A DNA stretch of 64,000 nucleotides, taken from NCBI RefSeq assembly GCF_014191055.1, contig NZ_JACHWB010000002.1, forward strand, positions 310,001 through 374,000. Direction: 5' to 3'. The position numbers and the translations under genes are program-made. Shown one piece after another: positions 34,786-43,631 of this stretch (positions are counted from its first letter, which is position 1; every line of letters starts with the position of its first letter). The notes under the pieces were generated by a model. It was not told the origin of the DNA and searched no databases. It saw only the letters and a list, made by a program, of their open reading frames with translations. Origin of the DNA: Microvirga lupini (GTDB taxonomy: Bacteria > Pseudomonadota > Alphaproteobacteria > Rhizobiales > Beijerinckiaceae).

Positions 34786-36969
34786 ATGATGCGGACCATT
34801 TTGCGATCGGCATTCTTCTTCATTCCTCAGCCTGTCAGGCAGTGGATGAGGGCCTTCGTGCCCAATGGAATTCACCATAACATCGCTAGAGGACTGGCGC
34901 CCTCCTCTCCCCCCATCCAGGTGAGCAAACCTGCGGTCAGCAAGCCGCCCAAGGCGCAGAAGCCGCCGGAACCTCCTCGGGAGGCTACTGCAAAGCAGCT
35001 TTTCGATGCAGCTTGGTATCTCACCCGCTATCCCGATGCGCCAGCAGATCATGAGGAAGCCTATCGCGATTATCTCGCTGCAGGCATGAAGAGCGGTCGC
35101 TTTCCTAGCCCATGGTATGAAAATGTTAAGTTTCCGGCACGTGCGCGCATTCCCCAGGAGCATGCCTATCGCGTTACCGCATCTCCTATTCTTTGCCGAG
35201 TGCCCGTGACGCGATACCTCGCGCCGTACCAGATCAAGAATATCCTTCACAGGCGCTTCGATACATTCGATCAGTATTTCCATCTTGCCGTGGTCACACC
35301 CGATCTGCTCGGATCAGACCTCTGGGAGAACGATCTTCGCATCATTGCCTGCATGGACAGTGCGAAGAGGAGGCTCGCCGCAGAATATTCTGCAAAGTCG
35401 CCAGACACATTAATCTCAATCATCATGCCGACCCGCAATCGCCCTGACGTGATTGGCGATGCGATCGTCTCAGTCATCATGCAGTCCTACCAGGAATGGG
35501 AACTGGTTATTGTTGATGATGCAAGCGAAGAGCCCGCAACGGAAGCCATCGTCCGGCAGTTTGATGACAAGCGGATCAAGTATGTTCGCCTCGATCAGCG
35601 AGCGGGGATCAGCGCCGCTCGAAATGCGGGGATAGAGCATTCATCCGGTCGAGTTCTTGCCTATCTCGACGACGATGATCAGTGGGACCCTGACCATCTT
35701 CTTATCCTGTTCAATCAATTGCGCTCCCATGGGGCTCGCGCTGCTTATAGCGCCTATGCGGTTTGGGATAGGTTCGATCCCGAATCCCGGTTGGGGGCTG
35801 GATTCAAGGCGATCCGTTTTGCGCCCTTCAATCGAAGCTTCCTCGAGAACACCAATTACATCTCGTTGGTGGCGTTCATGCACGAACGTGAACTATTGGC
35901 AGAGGTTGGGCGATTTGACCCCTCCCTGACCCGTCATGTGGATTGGGACCTCTTTCTCAGGATGGCCGAGGTTACGAGGCCAATCGCTGTACCATGCATT
36001 CTGGGCCACTCCTTTCAAGGCAGAGCCACAGGAGGAGTTTCGGACTGCACTGACGAGGAGCGCTACCTCGTAGACTTCAGATCGAAAATGGCAGAACGGT
36101 CAGACTGGTCACAGCCGTTTGCAACTGCCGACGGTGCCGAGCACCTGGCGACCTCTCTGGGCAGGCGGGCGCGGAAGGTCCGCAGGGAAAGACTGTCGGT
36201 GCTTCCTACCGAATCCATTCAGATTGTGATCCCGAACTATGAATCTCGCGATGAGCTTGAGATGTGCCTGCGCTCCATTGCGGAGCACACGCCCCCCCCT
36301 TACGAGATCCTGATCGTGGACAATGGCTCGTCTGAGGAAACCTACACGGATCTGCTGAAGCTGCCGCTCTCGTTCGACAACGTGCGCGTTATCAGGGAGG
36401 AAGCCAACTCTGGATTCAGCTTCGCCGTCAATCGCGGGCTCAACGAGGTTCTGAGTAAGCACGAGAAGGTTCTGATCCTCAACAACGACACCCTCGTCAC
36501 GCCCGACTGGCTCGATGAGCTGCGTTATGTCTTGTTCAAACACAATGATGCCGGCATGGCCGTTCCGCGTCAGGTCCTGCCCGCAAACAGCAAAGCCTCA
36601 AGATACCAGATGCCGGGAGCATCGATCCGCTTTGAGTGCGACATCAATCTCTCGGCGCACCACAACAACATCCTCAATCTGGACTTCGATGTGGAGGACG
36701 GGTTAGTCGAACTCAGCTACGCTCCCCTCTTCTGCGGCCTGTTCCGGCCTGAGACGCTCGAAGCCCTGGGAGGTCTCGATAGCGGGAATGGCGCCCATTA
36801 CCGTTCGGATTGGGTTCTTTGTGATGGCATCCGACGCCTGCTCGGGCAGAGGATCATCTATACTCCTCACAGCAAGATCTATCACCTGCAGGGTGTCGCA
36901 ACGCGCAAGAGGAAATCTTCGGGCGATGGCTTTCTAAGTCAACGTTCGGCGAGGCCACAGGCTTCATAG
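34786..36969 (+). CDS. Tandem GT2 glycosyltransferase
   Basis: 727 residues. The N-terminal motif FDAAWYLTRYPDA...DYLAAGMKSGRFPSPWY (about residues 67-115) is a small domain often preceding bacterial glycosyltransferases. GT2 domain 1 spans about 205-430 (SIIMPTRNRPDVI; VIVDDASEEPA; LAYLDDDDQWDP). GT2 domain 2 spans about 475-715 (IQIVIPNYESRDELEMCLRS; LILNNDTLVTPDWLDEL; it resembles rhamnosyltransferases). Two in-frame ATGs (34786, 34789) follow GAAGGAC. Cytoplasmic; it probably adds two sugars to the growing polysaccharide. Confidence 0.88.
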   Translation: MMRTILRSAFFFIPQPVRQWMRAFVPNGIHHNIARGLAPSSPPIQVSKPAVSKPPKAQKPPEPPREATAKQLFDAAWYLTRYPDAPADHEEAYRDYLAAGMKSGRFPSPWYENVKFPARARIPQEHAYRVTASPILCRVPVTRYLAPYQIKNILHRRFDTFDQYFHLAVVTPDLLGSDLWENDLRIIACMDSAKRRLAAEYSAKSPDTLISIIMPTRNRPDVIGDAIVSVIMQSYQEWELVIVDDASEEPATEAIVRQFDDKRIKYVRLDQRAGISAARNAGIEHSSGRVLAYLDDDDQWDPDHLLILFNQLRSHGARAAYSAYAVWDRFDPESRLGAGFKAIRFAPFNRSFLENTNYISLVAFMHERELLAEVGRFDPSLTRHVDWDLFLRMAEVTRPIAVPCILGHSFQGRATGGVSDCTDEERYLVDFRSKMAERSDWSQPFATADGAEHLATSLGRRARKVRRERLSVLPTESIQIVIPNYESRDELEMCLRSIAEHTPPPYEILIVDNGSSEETYTDLLKLPLSFDNVRVIREEANSGFSFAVNRGLNEVLSKHEKVLILNNDTLVTPDWLDELRYVLFKHNDAGMAVPRQVLPANSKASRYQMPGASIRFECDINLSAHHNNILNLDFDVEDGLVELSYAPLFCGLFRPETLEALGGLDSGNGAHYRSDWVLCDGIRRLLGQRIIYTPHSKIYHLQGVATRKRKSSGDGFLSQRSARPQAS

Positions 36970-37279
36970 ACGACGCTGCGTCATCGACAGCCTCACGGGG
37001 AATACCTCTGCGACGACAGTTGGCTGCTTTTTCCAGAGAGATAAGTACACAACAGTATTCAACGCTTAATATGCATACTTGCGATAAAATGCGCAGTCAG
37101 CGCCCTCATGGCACCACAGCAAACCTCAAGAGTATGGCTTAACGAGGTAAATATTTTTGATTGATGAATTCAACAAACTACGCTAAGGGCACGGCCTGCC
37201 GTTCAGCTTAAAGGTATGCGACAGACCCTCATGCGAGGGAAAACCGCCCTCGTGAGATAGCTTGGAGTGAGAAAGTACG
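36970..37279. other. Gene-free stretch between two glycosyltransferases
   Basis: I see no gene, RNA or clear terminator. It is AT-rich (37040-37160) compared with the flanking GC-rich repeat module, and probably carries the promoter of the 37280 gene. Confidence 0.4.
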
Positions 37280-38572
37280 ATGACAGGTGTTGCAACGGAT
37301 TCACTCCCGCCTGTGCCCTTCAAGTTACGGACGATTGTTCACTTGGTTCAGGATGTGGCCAAGATCGGCGGCATCCCGGGCCGCGTGCGCAACACCATCG
37401 CGTCAGCCCAGGGCCGCCCCATCCAGCACATCTGCCTCTCAGCCCGGCGCGACCCCGCCGCCCCGCCCCTGGCCAACACCCTCTATGCCGAGCCTGACGA
37501 GGCCGAGACCCTCGCCTTTCTCGCCACCTGCCATGCCACAGACACGGTGGTCATCACCCCCAACTCCGTCATCCGCGCCTTCTCGCCCGCCGTGCGCGAG
37601 CAGCTCACCCGCCTGCCCCTCCTCCACATGGCCTCGGGCCAGCTCGCCTTCATCCTGCAGGATTCCGACGTCCTGGCCCATCTCGACTTCGTCGACACCT
37701 ACAAGGTCTCGCGCATCCTGTGCCTGTCGGACATGGACATGAGCTTCCACCGCCAGATGGGCATCCACGACCTCACCAAGATCCGCCTGCCGGTGGCCAC
37801 CCGGGCCACAAACGGCTACAGCCCGGCCACGAACCGCTTCGTCACCTATGTCGGGCGCATCGACTTTCATGCCAAGGGCGCCGAGCGCCTGGTGCCGGTG
37901 GCCCGGCTGATGCAGGAGCGGGGCTTAGGGCGGCTGCGCATCTTCACCACCGACGGGCCCAACTCGCCGGATCTGCCGGCCTTTCTCGCCCTGCTCGACG
38001 AGGCGGGGGTGAGCGACGGGGTGGAGATCATCTACAACGTCACGGACAAGCCGGCGCTCTACAGCGAGGCCTCGGTGGTGCTGCTGCCGTCGAAGAAGGA
38101 GTCGTTCGGCAACGTCATCCTGGAGGCGTTCTCGTTCGGCGTGCCGGTGATGGCCACCAGCTATGCGCCGGGCCCGGCGGAGGTGATCCGCCATGGCGAG
38201 GACGGGTTCCTGCTTGACGAGTTCTCGGCGGAAGCCGTGGTGGCTCTGCTGGAGAGTCTGACGCCGGAGAAGCGGGCCAAGCTGTCGCGGGCGGCCTTTG
38301 CCCGCCACCACGACTACTCGATGGAGCAGTACCTCGCCTCCCTGGAGACCATCGCGGCCGACACCGCCCTCGCCTTCGAGGGCAAAAACAGGGTCAGGGC
38401 GTTTCCACATGTTCGCGCCACAGAGAACTTGAGAGCTCAGATCAAGGATGCCCGCAGGCAGATCAGACTGCTTGAAAAGGGCATGAAGTCTTTGAAAGAG
38501 TCGTACTCCTGGCGCATCACGGAACCTCTCCGCCTCATCAAGAGTAAGCTGAGCCGCAATCCGCAGGGATAG
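37280..38572 (+). CDS. GT4 glycosyltransferase carrying duplicated module (copy 1)
   Basis: 430 residues. Residues about 12-375 are a GT4 enzyme (FKLRTIVHLVQDVAKIGGIP; TYVGRIDFHAKGAERLVPVA; ESFGNVILEAFSFGVPVMA with the E-x7-E motif) encoded by a repeat of 1,093 bp that recurs at 39466-40558. The C-terminal 55 residues are unique: a basic coiled coil followed by SYSWRITEPLR, a tail motif seen also in the 59278-61293 protein. The module is much more GC-rich in third positions than its flanks. The start at ATG 37280 follows GGAGTGAGAAAG. Confidence 0.88.
   Translation: MTGVATDSLPPVPFKLRTIVHLVQDVAKIGGIPGRVRNTIASAQGRPIQHICLSARRDPAAPPLANTLYAEPDEAETLAFLATCHATDTVVITPNSVIRAFSPAVREQLTRLPLLHMASGQLAFILQDSDVLAHLDFVDTYKVSRILCLSDMDMSFHRQMGIHDLTKIRLPVATRATNGYSPATNRFVTYVGRIDFHAKGAERLVPVARLMQERGLGRLRIFTTDGPNSPDLPAFLALLDEAGVSDGVEIIYNVTDKPALYSEASVVLLPSKKESFGNVILEAFSFGVPVMATSYAPGPAEVIRHGEDGFLLDEFSAEAVVALLESLTPEKRAKLSRAAFARHHDYSMEQYLASLETIAADTALAFEGKNRVRAFPHVRATENLRAQIKDARRQIRLLEKGMKSLKESYSWRITEPLRLIKSKLSRNPQG
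37314..38406 (+). repeat. Direct repeat copy 1, 1,093-bp GT4 module
   Basis: Compared by eye with 39466-40558 (offset 2,152), I find only three differences, all within 37780-37813: AAG/CAG, CTG/CGG and ACA/ACC codons, giving Lys/Gln and Leu/Arg changes and one silent change. Identity stops abruptly at both edges. Confidence 0.93.
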
Positions 38573-38651
38573 GCGATGCATGCCGCCGAAGTCCTTGCCT
38601 CTAACGAGAGAGCGGAATGACGCCCTCCAAAATGCAATCCGAGTCCAGCCT

Positions 38652-40727
38652 ATGAAGCCTATTCTGACGATCGGCGTCACCACACACAATGAGCGGGGCA
38701 ATATTCAAAAGCTCCTTGATGGGCTTGCTCTCCTGGATGATCGGCGCTTCGAGATCATTCTGTTTGATGATGCCAGCACCGATGGCACCAATACCCTCAT
38801 CACGCAGCACCCTGTTTCGAAGAGAGCCCACTTCCAATCCCATCTCGCTGAAACGAATTTCGGGTCACCCTCGGTTGGGCGGCAGTACATCGCTGATCAC
38901 GCTCAAGCGCCTTATGTCACTTTCGTCGACGGAGACGATCTCGTTCAACCAGAAGCGCTGACCGCATTGGCCAGTCGCTTAACGCCAGGGTTCGATATCA
39001 TCGTCACCCCCTTTATGAATGGCAGAAGGCGAGAATTCCCGAGAGTGATCGATCCGAACCGGGCGATCACCAGCCACACGATCACCCGCATCCTCTCCGG
39101 CATCGGAGGAAAAATCTACAACCGTGACGCGCTGAGACTGCACACCCAAGATAGTGTCAAGGGCCGCAGCGAGGATGTGCGCCTGAATATGCGCATTCTC
39201 CTCGGAGGCTTTGACCGTGTCCAGCTCATCGATGTCAGTCCGTTTTACCTGATTGCAGCCTCACGCAAATCCACTCTCTCCAAGAACATCCTCCTGCCAG
39301 AGATTGCAGCAAGGGTTGAAAATTACCAGGCTCTCAAGGAGCGGCACGGGGTTGACGACACCTACCTCAAAAACCTGCACCGCAATCTGCTTAAGGTTGT
39401 ACGGGACGATCCTTCGCTGACGGAAGCTCAGAGACTGACGCTTCGTAAAGCGCTGAATGACATCATGCCCTTCAAGTTACGGACGATTGTTCACTTGGTT
39501 CAGGATGTGGCCAAGATCGGCGGCATCCCGGGCCGCGTGCGCAACACCATCGCGTCAGCCCAGGGCCGCCCCATCCAGCACATCTGCCTCTCAGCCCGGC
39601 GCGACCCCGCCGCCCCGCCCCTGGCCAACACCCTCTATGCCGAGCCTGACGAGGCCGAGACCCTCGCCTTTCTCGCCACCTGCCATGCCACAGACACGGT
39701 GGTCATCACCCCCAACTCCGTCATCCGCGCCTTCTCGCCCGCCGTGCGCGAGCAGCTCACCCGCCTGCCCCTCCTCCACATGGCCTCGGGCCAGCTCGCC
39801 TTCATCCTGCAGGATTCCGACGTCCTGGCCCATCTCGACTTCGTCGACACCTACAAGGTCTCGCGCATCCTGTGCCTGTCGGACATGGACATGAGCTTCC
39901 ACCGCCAGATGGGCATCCACGACCTCACCCAGATCCGCCGGCCGGTGGCCACCCGGGCCACCAACGGCTACAGCCCGGCCACGAACCGCTTCGTCACCTA
40001 TGTCGGGCGCATCGACTTTCATGCCAAGGGCGCCGAGCGCCTGGTGCCGGTGGCCCGGCTGATGCAGGAGCGGGGCTTAGGGCGGCTGCGCATCTTCACC
40101 ACCGACGGGCCCAACTCGCCGGATCTGCCGGCCTTTCTCGCCCTGCTCGACGAGGCGGGGGTGAGCGACGGGGTGGAGATCATCTACAACGTCACGGACA
40201 AGCCGGCGCTCTACAGCGAGGCCTCGGTGGTGCTGCTGCCGTCGAAGAAGGAGTCGTTCGGCAACGTCATCCTGGAGGCGTTCTCGTTCGGCGTGCCGGT
40301 GATGGCCACCAGCTATGCGCCGGGCCCGGCGGAGGTGATCCGCCATGGCGAGGACGGGTTCCTGCTTGACGAGTTCTCGGCGGAAGCCGTGGTGGCTCTG
40401 CTGGAGAGTCTGACGCCGGAGAAGCGGGCCAAGCTGTCGCGGGCGGCCTTTGCCCGCCACCACGACTACTCGATGGAGCAGTACCTCGCCTCCCTGGAGA
40501 CCATCGCGGCCGACACCGCCCTCGCCTTCGAGGGCAAAAACAGGGTCAGGGCGTTTCCCAAGCTCAGGGCCGTCGAGGCCTTGACGATGCAGCCGGTCTC
40601 AACCTTCTTGACGCAGCGTTATCGCATCAGGGAAAGGGTGTTGGCTTTCAAGATTTTGCTGGCCGAACGGGTGCTTCCTTGGCGCGCGTTGAAAGCCCTC
40701 AGATGGATTAAGAGAAGGCGCGGATAA
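38652..40727 (+). CDS. GT2-GT4 fusion glycosyltransferase carrying duplicated module (copy 2)
   Basis: 691 residues from ATG 38652 (MKPILTIGVTTHNERG); an earlier ATG at 38580 would add 24 residues without GT2 character. Residues 1-270 are GT2 (ILFDDASTDGTN; VTFVDGDDLVQPEAL; SEDVRLNMRI). Residues about 272-635 are the GT4 module nearly identical to the preceding gene. The last 55 residues are a distinct basic tail (RVLPWRALKALRWIKRRRG). An ATG exactly at the repeat boundary (39465) could in principle allow a separate GT4 product. The gene lies 79 bp after copy 1. Confidence 0.87.
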   Translation: MKPILTIGVTTHNERGNIQKLLDGLALLDDRRFEIILFDDASTDGTNTLITQHPVSKRAHFQSHLAETNFGSPSVGRQYIADHAQAPYVTFVDGDDLVQPEALTALASRLTPGFDIIVTPFMNGRRREFPRVIDPNRAITSHTITRILSGIGGKIYNRDALRLHTQDSVKGRSEDVRLNMRILLGGFDRVQLIDVSPFYLIAASRKSTLSKNILLPEIAARVENYQALKERHGVDDTYLKNLHRNLLKVVRDDPSLTEAQRLTLRKALNDIMPFKLRTIVHLVQDVAKIGGIPGRVRNTIASAQGRPIQHICLSARRDPAAPPLANTLYAEPDEAETLAFLATCHATDTVVITPNSVIRAFSPAVREQLTRLPLLHMASGQLAFILQDSDVLAHLDFVDTYKVSRILCLSDMDMSFHRQMGIHDLTQIRRPVATRATNGYSPATNRFVTYVGRIDFHAKGAERLVPVARLMQERGLGRLRIFTTDGPNSPDLPAFLALLDEAGVSDGVEIIYNVTDKPALYSEASVVLLPSKKESFGNVILEAFSFGVPVMATSYAPGPAEVIRHGEDGFLLDEFSAEAVVALLESLTPEKRAKLSRAAFARHHDYSMEQYLASLETIAADTALAFEGKNRVRAFPKLRAVEALTMQPVSTFLTQRYRIRERVLAFKILLAERVLPWRALKALRWIKRRRG
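39466..40558 (+). repeat. Direct repeat copy 2, 1,093-bp GT4 module
   Basis: Second copy of 37314-38406, in frame in a gene with a different N-terminal domain and a different C-terminal tail. Confidence 0.93.
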
Positions 40728-40987
40728 CTCTCCAACATCATCGATGAGCTTACAAAATGGTTGCTCCGAGTATGAATAACAACTCGGACGGATCATGGGT
40801 TGATTTTCAATCTGGTTGTTGAGAAAAGTCGAGCTATGACGGTCTATATCGGAAAATGTGTGCCGATACATACTTGGCCCGATGGAGGCCGAGTTCTACC
40901 AAATATTAGCAGCCAAACCAGTCTTTGGCGCCTAAAAACGAAGCACGATATAAAGCAAAGTATAAAAGAACAGCCGGATCCAGAACT

Positions 40988-42010
40988 ATGACCAGCGATT
41001 TAGTTGACAAGCAAATAACAGTATCGGTTGTGGTTCCGGTTTATTCCGGGAGTAAGTACTTACACGCATTATTCGAAGAAATTCAAGCTTTGAGAGACCG
41101 CTGGGTGAATGAAAAAGCACCCATGAGTCTTGTAGAAGTTATTTTCGTTGATGACGCAGCAGTCGACACTTCACCTGAAATTATTGACCAACTCTCGCAG
41201 CAGCACTCCTGGGTCACGGCAATTCATTTAGCGCGCAATTTTGGCCAGCATCCTGCAACCATTGCAGGAATTCTGCACACGTCCGGCGATTGGATCGTAA
41301 CCCTTGATGAGGATCTTCAGCATCCCCCTGCTTATATCGATGAGCTTTTCCGTGAAGTCGCAGGCTCGAGCTATGACGTGGTCTACGCGAAAGCCGAAAG
41401 CAAGGTTCACGAGAACTATACCCGGGATCTCGGTTCCTCATTGTACAAGCGCCTCATTGAAAAGCTCAGCGGAATACCAAACATTCGATCCTTCAACAGC
41501 TTCCGCCTGATCCGAGGATCTGTGGGACGGGCCGCAGGCAGTGTATGTAGCCACGACACGTACTTCGATGTAGCGCTCTCTTGGTTTACCCAACGGGTTG
41601 GCATAGTGCCGATGCGCCTGAAGGATCACCGCTTCATTCAGGAAGGGAAGAGCGGGTACAAACTCTCAAAGCTGCTCTCCCACGCAAGGCGCATGCTGAT
41701 GTCGAGCGGGGCAAAAGTAAGTCGTATCGGAGGCGCCTCTGGATTGCTCATTCTCGGAGCAAGTTTGGTGTTCGGCCTCATCTTACTATTGAGGAAGATT
41801 TTCTTTCCAGAGACCATCCTCGTCGGCGGCTGGACATCGCTAATTCTTGCCGTGGTGTTCTTTGGGGGCATCATCACCTTTCTGATAGGGGTAGCCCTCG
41901 AGTACCTTTCTTTCCTCGTCACCAACGCTCATGGAAGGCCTATCTTCTTTATCGTTGACCGGAAGATGGACGAAGTCTTGGTAAAATACTACGCGCCAGA
42001 AGAACCATGA
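40988..42010 (+). CDS. GtrB-like prenyl-phosphate glycosyltransferase
   Basis: 340 residues. An N-terminal GT2 domain of the DPM1/GtrB type (SVVVPVYSGSKYLHALFEEI; VIFVDDAAVD; IVTLDEDLQHPP near residue 105) precedes two C-terminal membrane helices (GLLILGASLVFGLILLL; LAVVFFGGIITFLIGVAL). It likely charges undecaprenyl phosphate with a hexose for periplasmic transfer. ATG 40988 was chosen at the beginning of the domain; the ribosome site is weak. It overlaps the next gene by 4 bp. The base composition is AT-richer than the rest of the window. Confidence 0.88.
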   Translation: MTSDLVDKQITVSVVVPVYSGSKYLHALFEEIQALRDRWVNEKAPMSLVEVIFVDDAAVDTSPEIIDQLSQQHSWVTAIHLARNFGQHPATIAGILHTSGDWIVTLDEDLQHPPAYIDELFREVAGSSYDVVYAKAESKVHENYTRDLGSSLYKRLIEKLSGIPNIRSFNSFRLIRGSVGRAAGSVCSHDTYFDVALSWFTQRVGIVPMRLKDHRFIQEGKSGYKLSKLLSHARRMLMSSGAKVSRIGGASGLLILGASLVFGLILLLRKIFFPETILVGGWTSLILAVVFFGGIITFLIGVALEYLSFLVTNAHGRPIFFIVDRKMDEVLVKYYAPEEP

Positions 42011-42981
42011 TCATTTTTCAGCGTCCTATTACGGAATGCGGGCGACGAACATCACTCCATGTAATTGCTCTATTTGGCATGGGACTTGTCGGGCGGGCCA
42101 TAGCTGCCTCGCTATTGCGCCTGTCAGAGTGGGCATCGCAGGAACTCGCATTCTCTTGGGTCGATCCGAGTCAGCGCCTTGTAGATAAGTCAATCATAGA
42201 ACAGTTCATCATCCGCCCTGCGGACCTTCCCATCGATGACAAGGTACATGGAATAGGACAGCTCGATATAGTTTGGGTTGCAGGTCGGGCTGGCTTCGGA
42301 TCGTCACAAGCCGATGTTGAGCAGGAGTTCGATGCATTCTGCGATGTCCTGGAAATAGCCGAACATCTTTGCCAGAAGATCCCAATGGCATCGCATGCCT
42401 TCCATTTATTCAGTTCAGCCGGCGGATTGTTCGAAGGGCAGCGCCAAGTCCATAGAGACAGTATGCCTGAACCCAAACGGCCCTACGGAGCATTGAAGCT
42501 TGAACAAGAGAGGCACCTCGCAGCAGCAACCCAGCACGTCTCAAAACTCATCTACCGACCGAGTTCCGTATATGGCTATTCCGGAACTGGGCTGCGCATT
42601 GGCTTGGTCAGCGCCTTGGTGCAGAATGCAATCCGCCATCGCGTCTCCCAAATCTTCGGCGAGCCCCATACAATCCGGGACTACGTCCTGGCCTCAGATA
42701 TAGGATCCTTCGTGGGAAATCGACTTATGGCGCGACCACGTAAGTCGGAGACCTTCTTGCTTGCCAGCGGAAGGCCAAGCACAATGTTTGAAATGTTGCG
42801 AAAAACCGAGCAGGCGGTCGGACGAAAGTTATATTGCCAATTTGACTCTCAACCATCCAATGCAAGCCATATCAGCTTTTCCAAGAGTGCATTGCCTGAT
42901 GACTGGAGCCCAAGCGATTTGGATACAGGAATTCGGCAAACAGCTCTCCAACTAAGAGGAGCTTTCGTCAGAAATGGCTAA
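42007..42981 (+). CDS. NAD-dependent epimerase/dehydratase-like protein
   Basis: 324 residues. A Rossmann start with an atypical glycine loop (IALFGMGLVGRAIAASLL) and a downstream catalytic YGALK near residue 160 preceded by FSSAGGLF place it in the extended SDR (nucleotide-sugar epimerase) group. PSSVYGYSGTGLRIG and DYVLASDIGSFVGNRL are also typical. It is translationally coupled to the gtrB-like gene, suggesting that it modifies the sugar, or its lipid-linked form, handled there. It is not a clear RmlD. Confidence 0.75.
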   Translation: MIIFQRPITECGRRTSLHVIALFGMGLVGRAIAASLLRLSEWASQELAFSWVDPSQRLVDKSIIEQFIIRPADLPIDDKVHGIGQLDIVWVAGRAGFGSSQADVEQEFDAFCDVLEIAEHLCQKIPMASHAFHLFSSAGGLFEGQRQVHRDSMPEPKRPYGALKLEQERHLAAATQHVSKLIYRPSSVYGYSGTGLRIGLVSALVQNAIRHRVSQIFGEPHTIRDYVLASDIGSFVGNRLMARPRKSETFLLASGRPSTMFEMLRKTEQAVGRKLYCQFDSQPSNASHISFSKSALPDDWSPSDLDTGIRQTALQLRGAFVRNG

Positions 42982-43171
42982 GACAGGCACACGAACGAAG
43001 TTCTGGCATCGGGTCTTGGAGCAGCGTTTGAACCGAGCATGTTATAGAAGCGAAGATCGGTTGAAATACACTAATTTGCGACGAAATGCGCTTCCGAATG
43101 CGTTTTCTGCCGTTATCGTGACAATGCGAAACTCCGCAATAAACTGACGTGAGGAGTTCAGATATACATCA

Positions 43172-43588
43172 ATGAAACAACTACCAATTGGCAAATGCGC
43201 TTCCGACAGTAATGTACTTTTAAGATTGTTTCGCTTTGCAATAGCTGGCGGCATTTGCACGCTTCTACATTTTTTTCTTACAAACGTGGCAGTTGCGGGC
43301 TTCCGACTCGATCCCGTTCTTTCCTCAAGCGGCGCATACCTTACTTGCGTGCCTATCTCTTATCTTCTTCAAAGCCGGTTCACATTCCGCGCAAAGCAGG
43401 ACACAAGGGCCCAAGTCACCAAATTTACTATCGTGTCCGTTAGTGGTCTTCTCGTCTCAGCTGCTGTTATGAAGTGGGCCGTAGAGAAACAGGGCCTCCC
43501 GTACTGGGCTGGCGCAGCGGTAGTTGCTGGAGCCATACCGGTTGTGAATTTTTTAGTTCTCTCAGTCTGGGTATTCACCAAAAAGTGA
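43172..43588 (+). CDS. GtrA-family membrane protein
   Basis: 138 residues with four hydrophobic segments (LFRFAIAGGICTLLHFFLTN; SSSGAYLTCVPISYLLQSRF; VSVSGLLVSAAVMKW; AGAIPVVNFLVLSVWVF), the GtrA pattern. GtrA proteins are proposed flippases for prenyl-phosphate-glucose. GAGGAG lies 14 bp before the ATG. Together with the gtrB-like gene and the convergent Gtr-type transferase it completes a three-part prenyl-linked glycosylation set. Confidence 0.9.
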   Translation: MKQLPIGKCASDSNVLLRLFRFAIAGGICTLLHFFLTNVAVAGFRLDPVLSSSGAYLTCVPISYLLQSRFTFRAKQDTRAQVTKFTIVSVSGLLVSAAVMKWAVEKQGLPYWAGAAVVAGAIPVVNFLVLSVWVFTKK

Positions 43589-43631
43589 ATTCTTCCAAAG
43601 ATGATCAGATTCATCTAATTAGAAGACGAGG

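Noticed and set aside
42007..42981. The epimerase as the missing RmlD
   Set aside because: The glycine loop and overall pattern do not match RmlD, and it is coupled to a gtrB-like gene rather than to rml genes.
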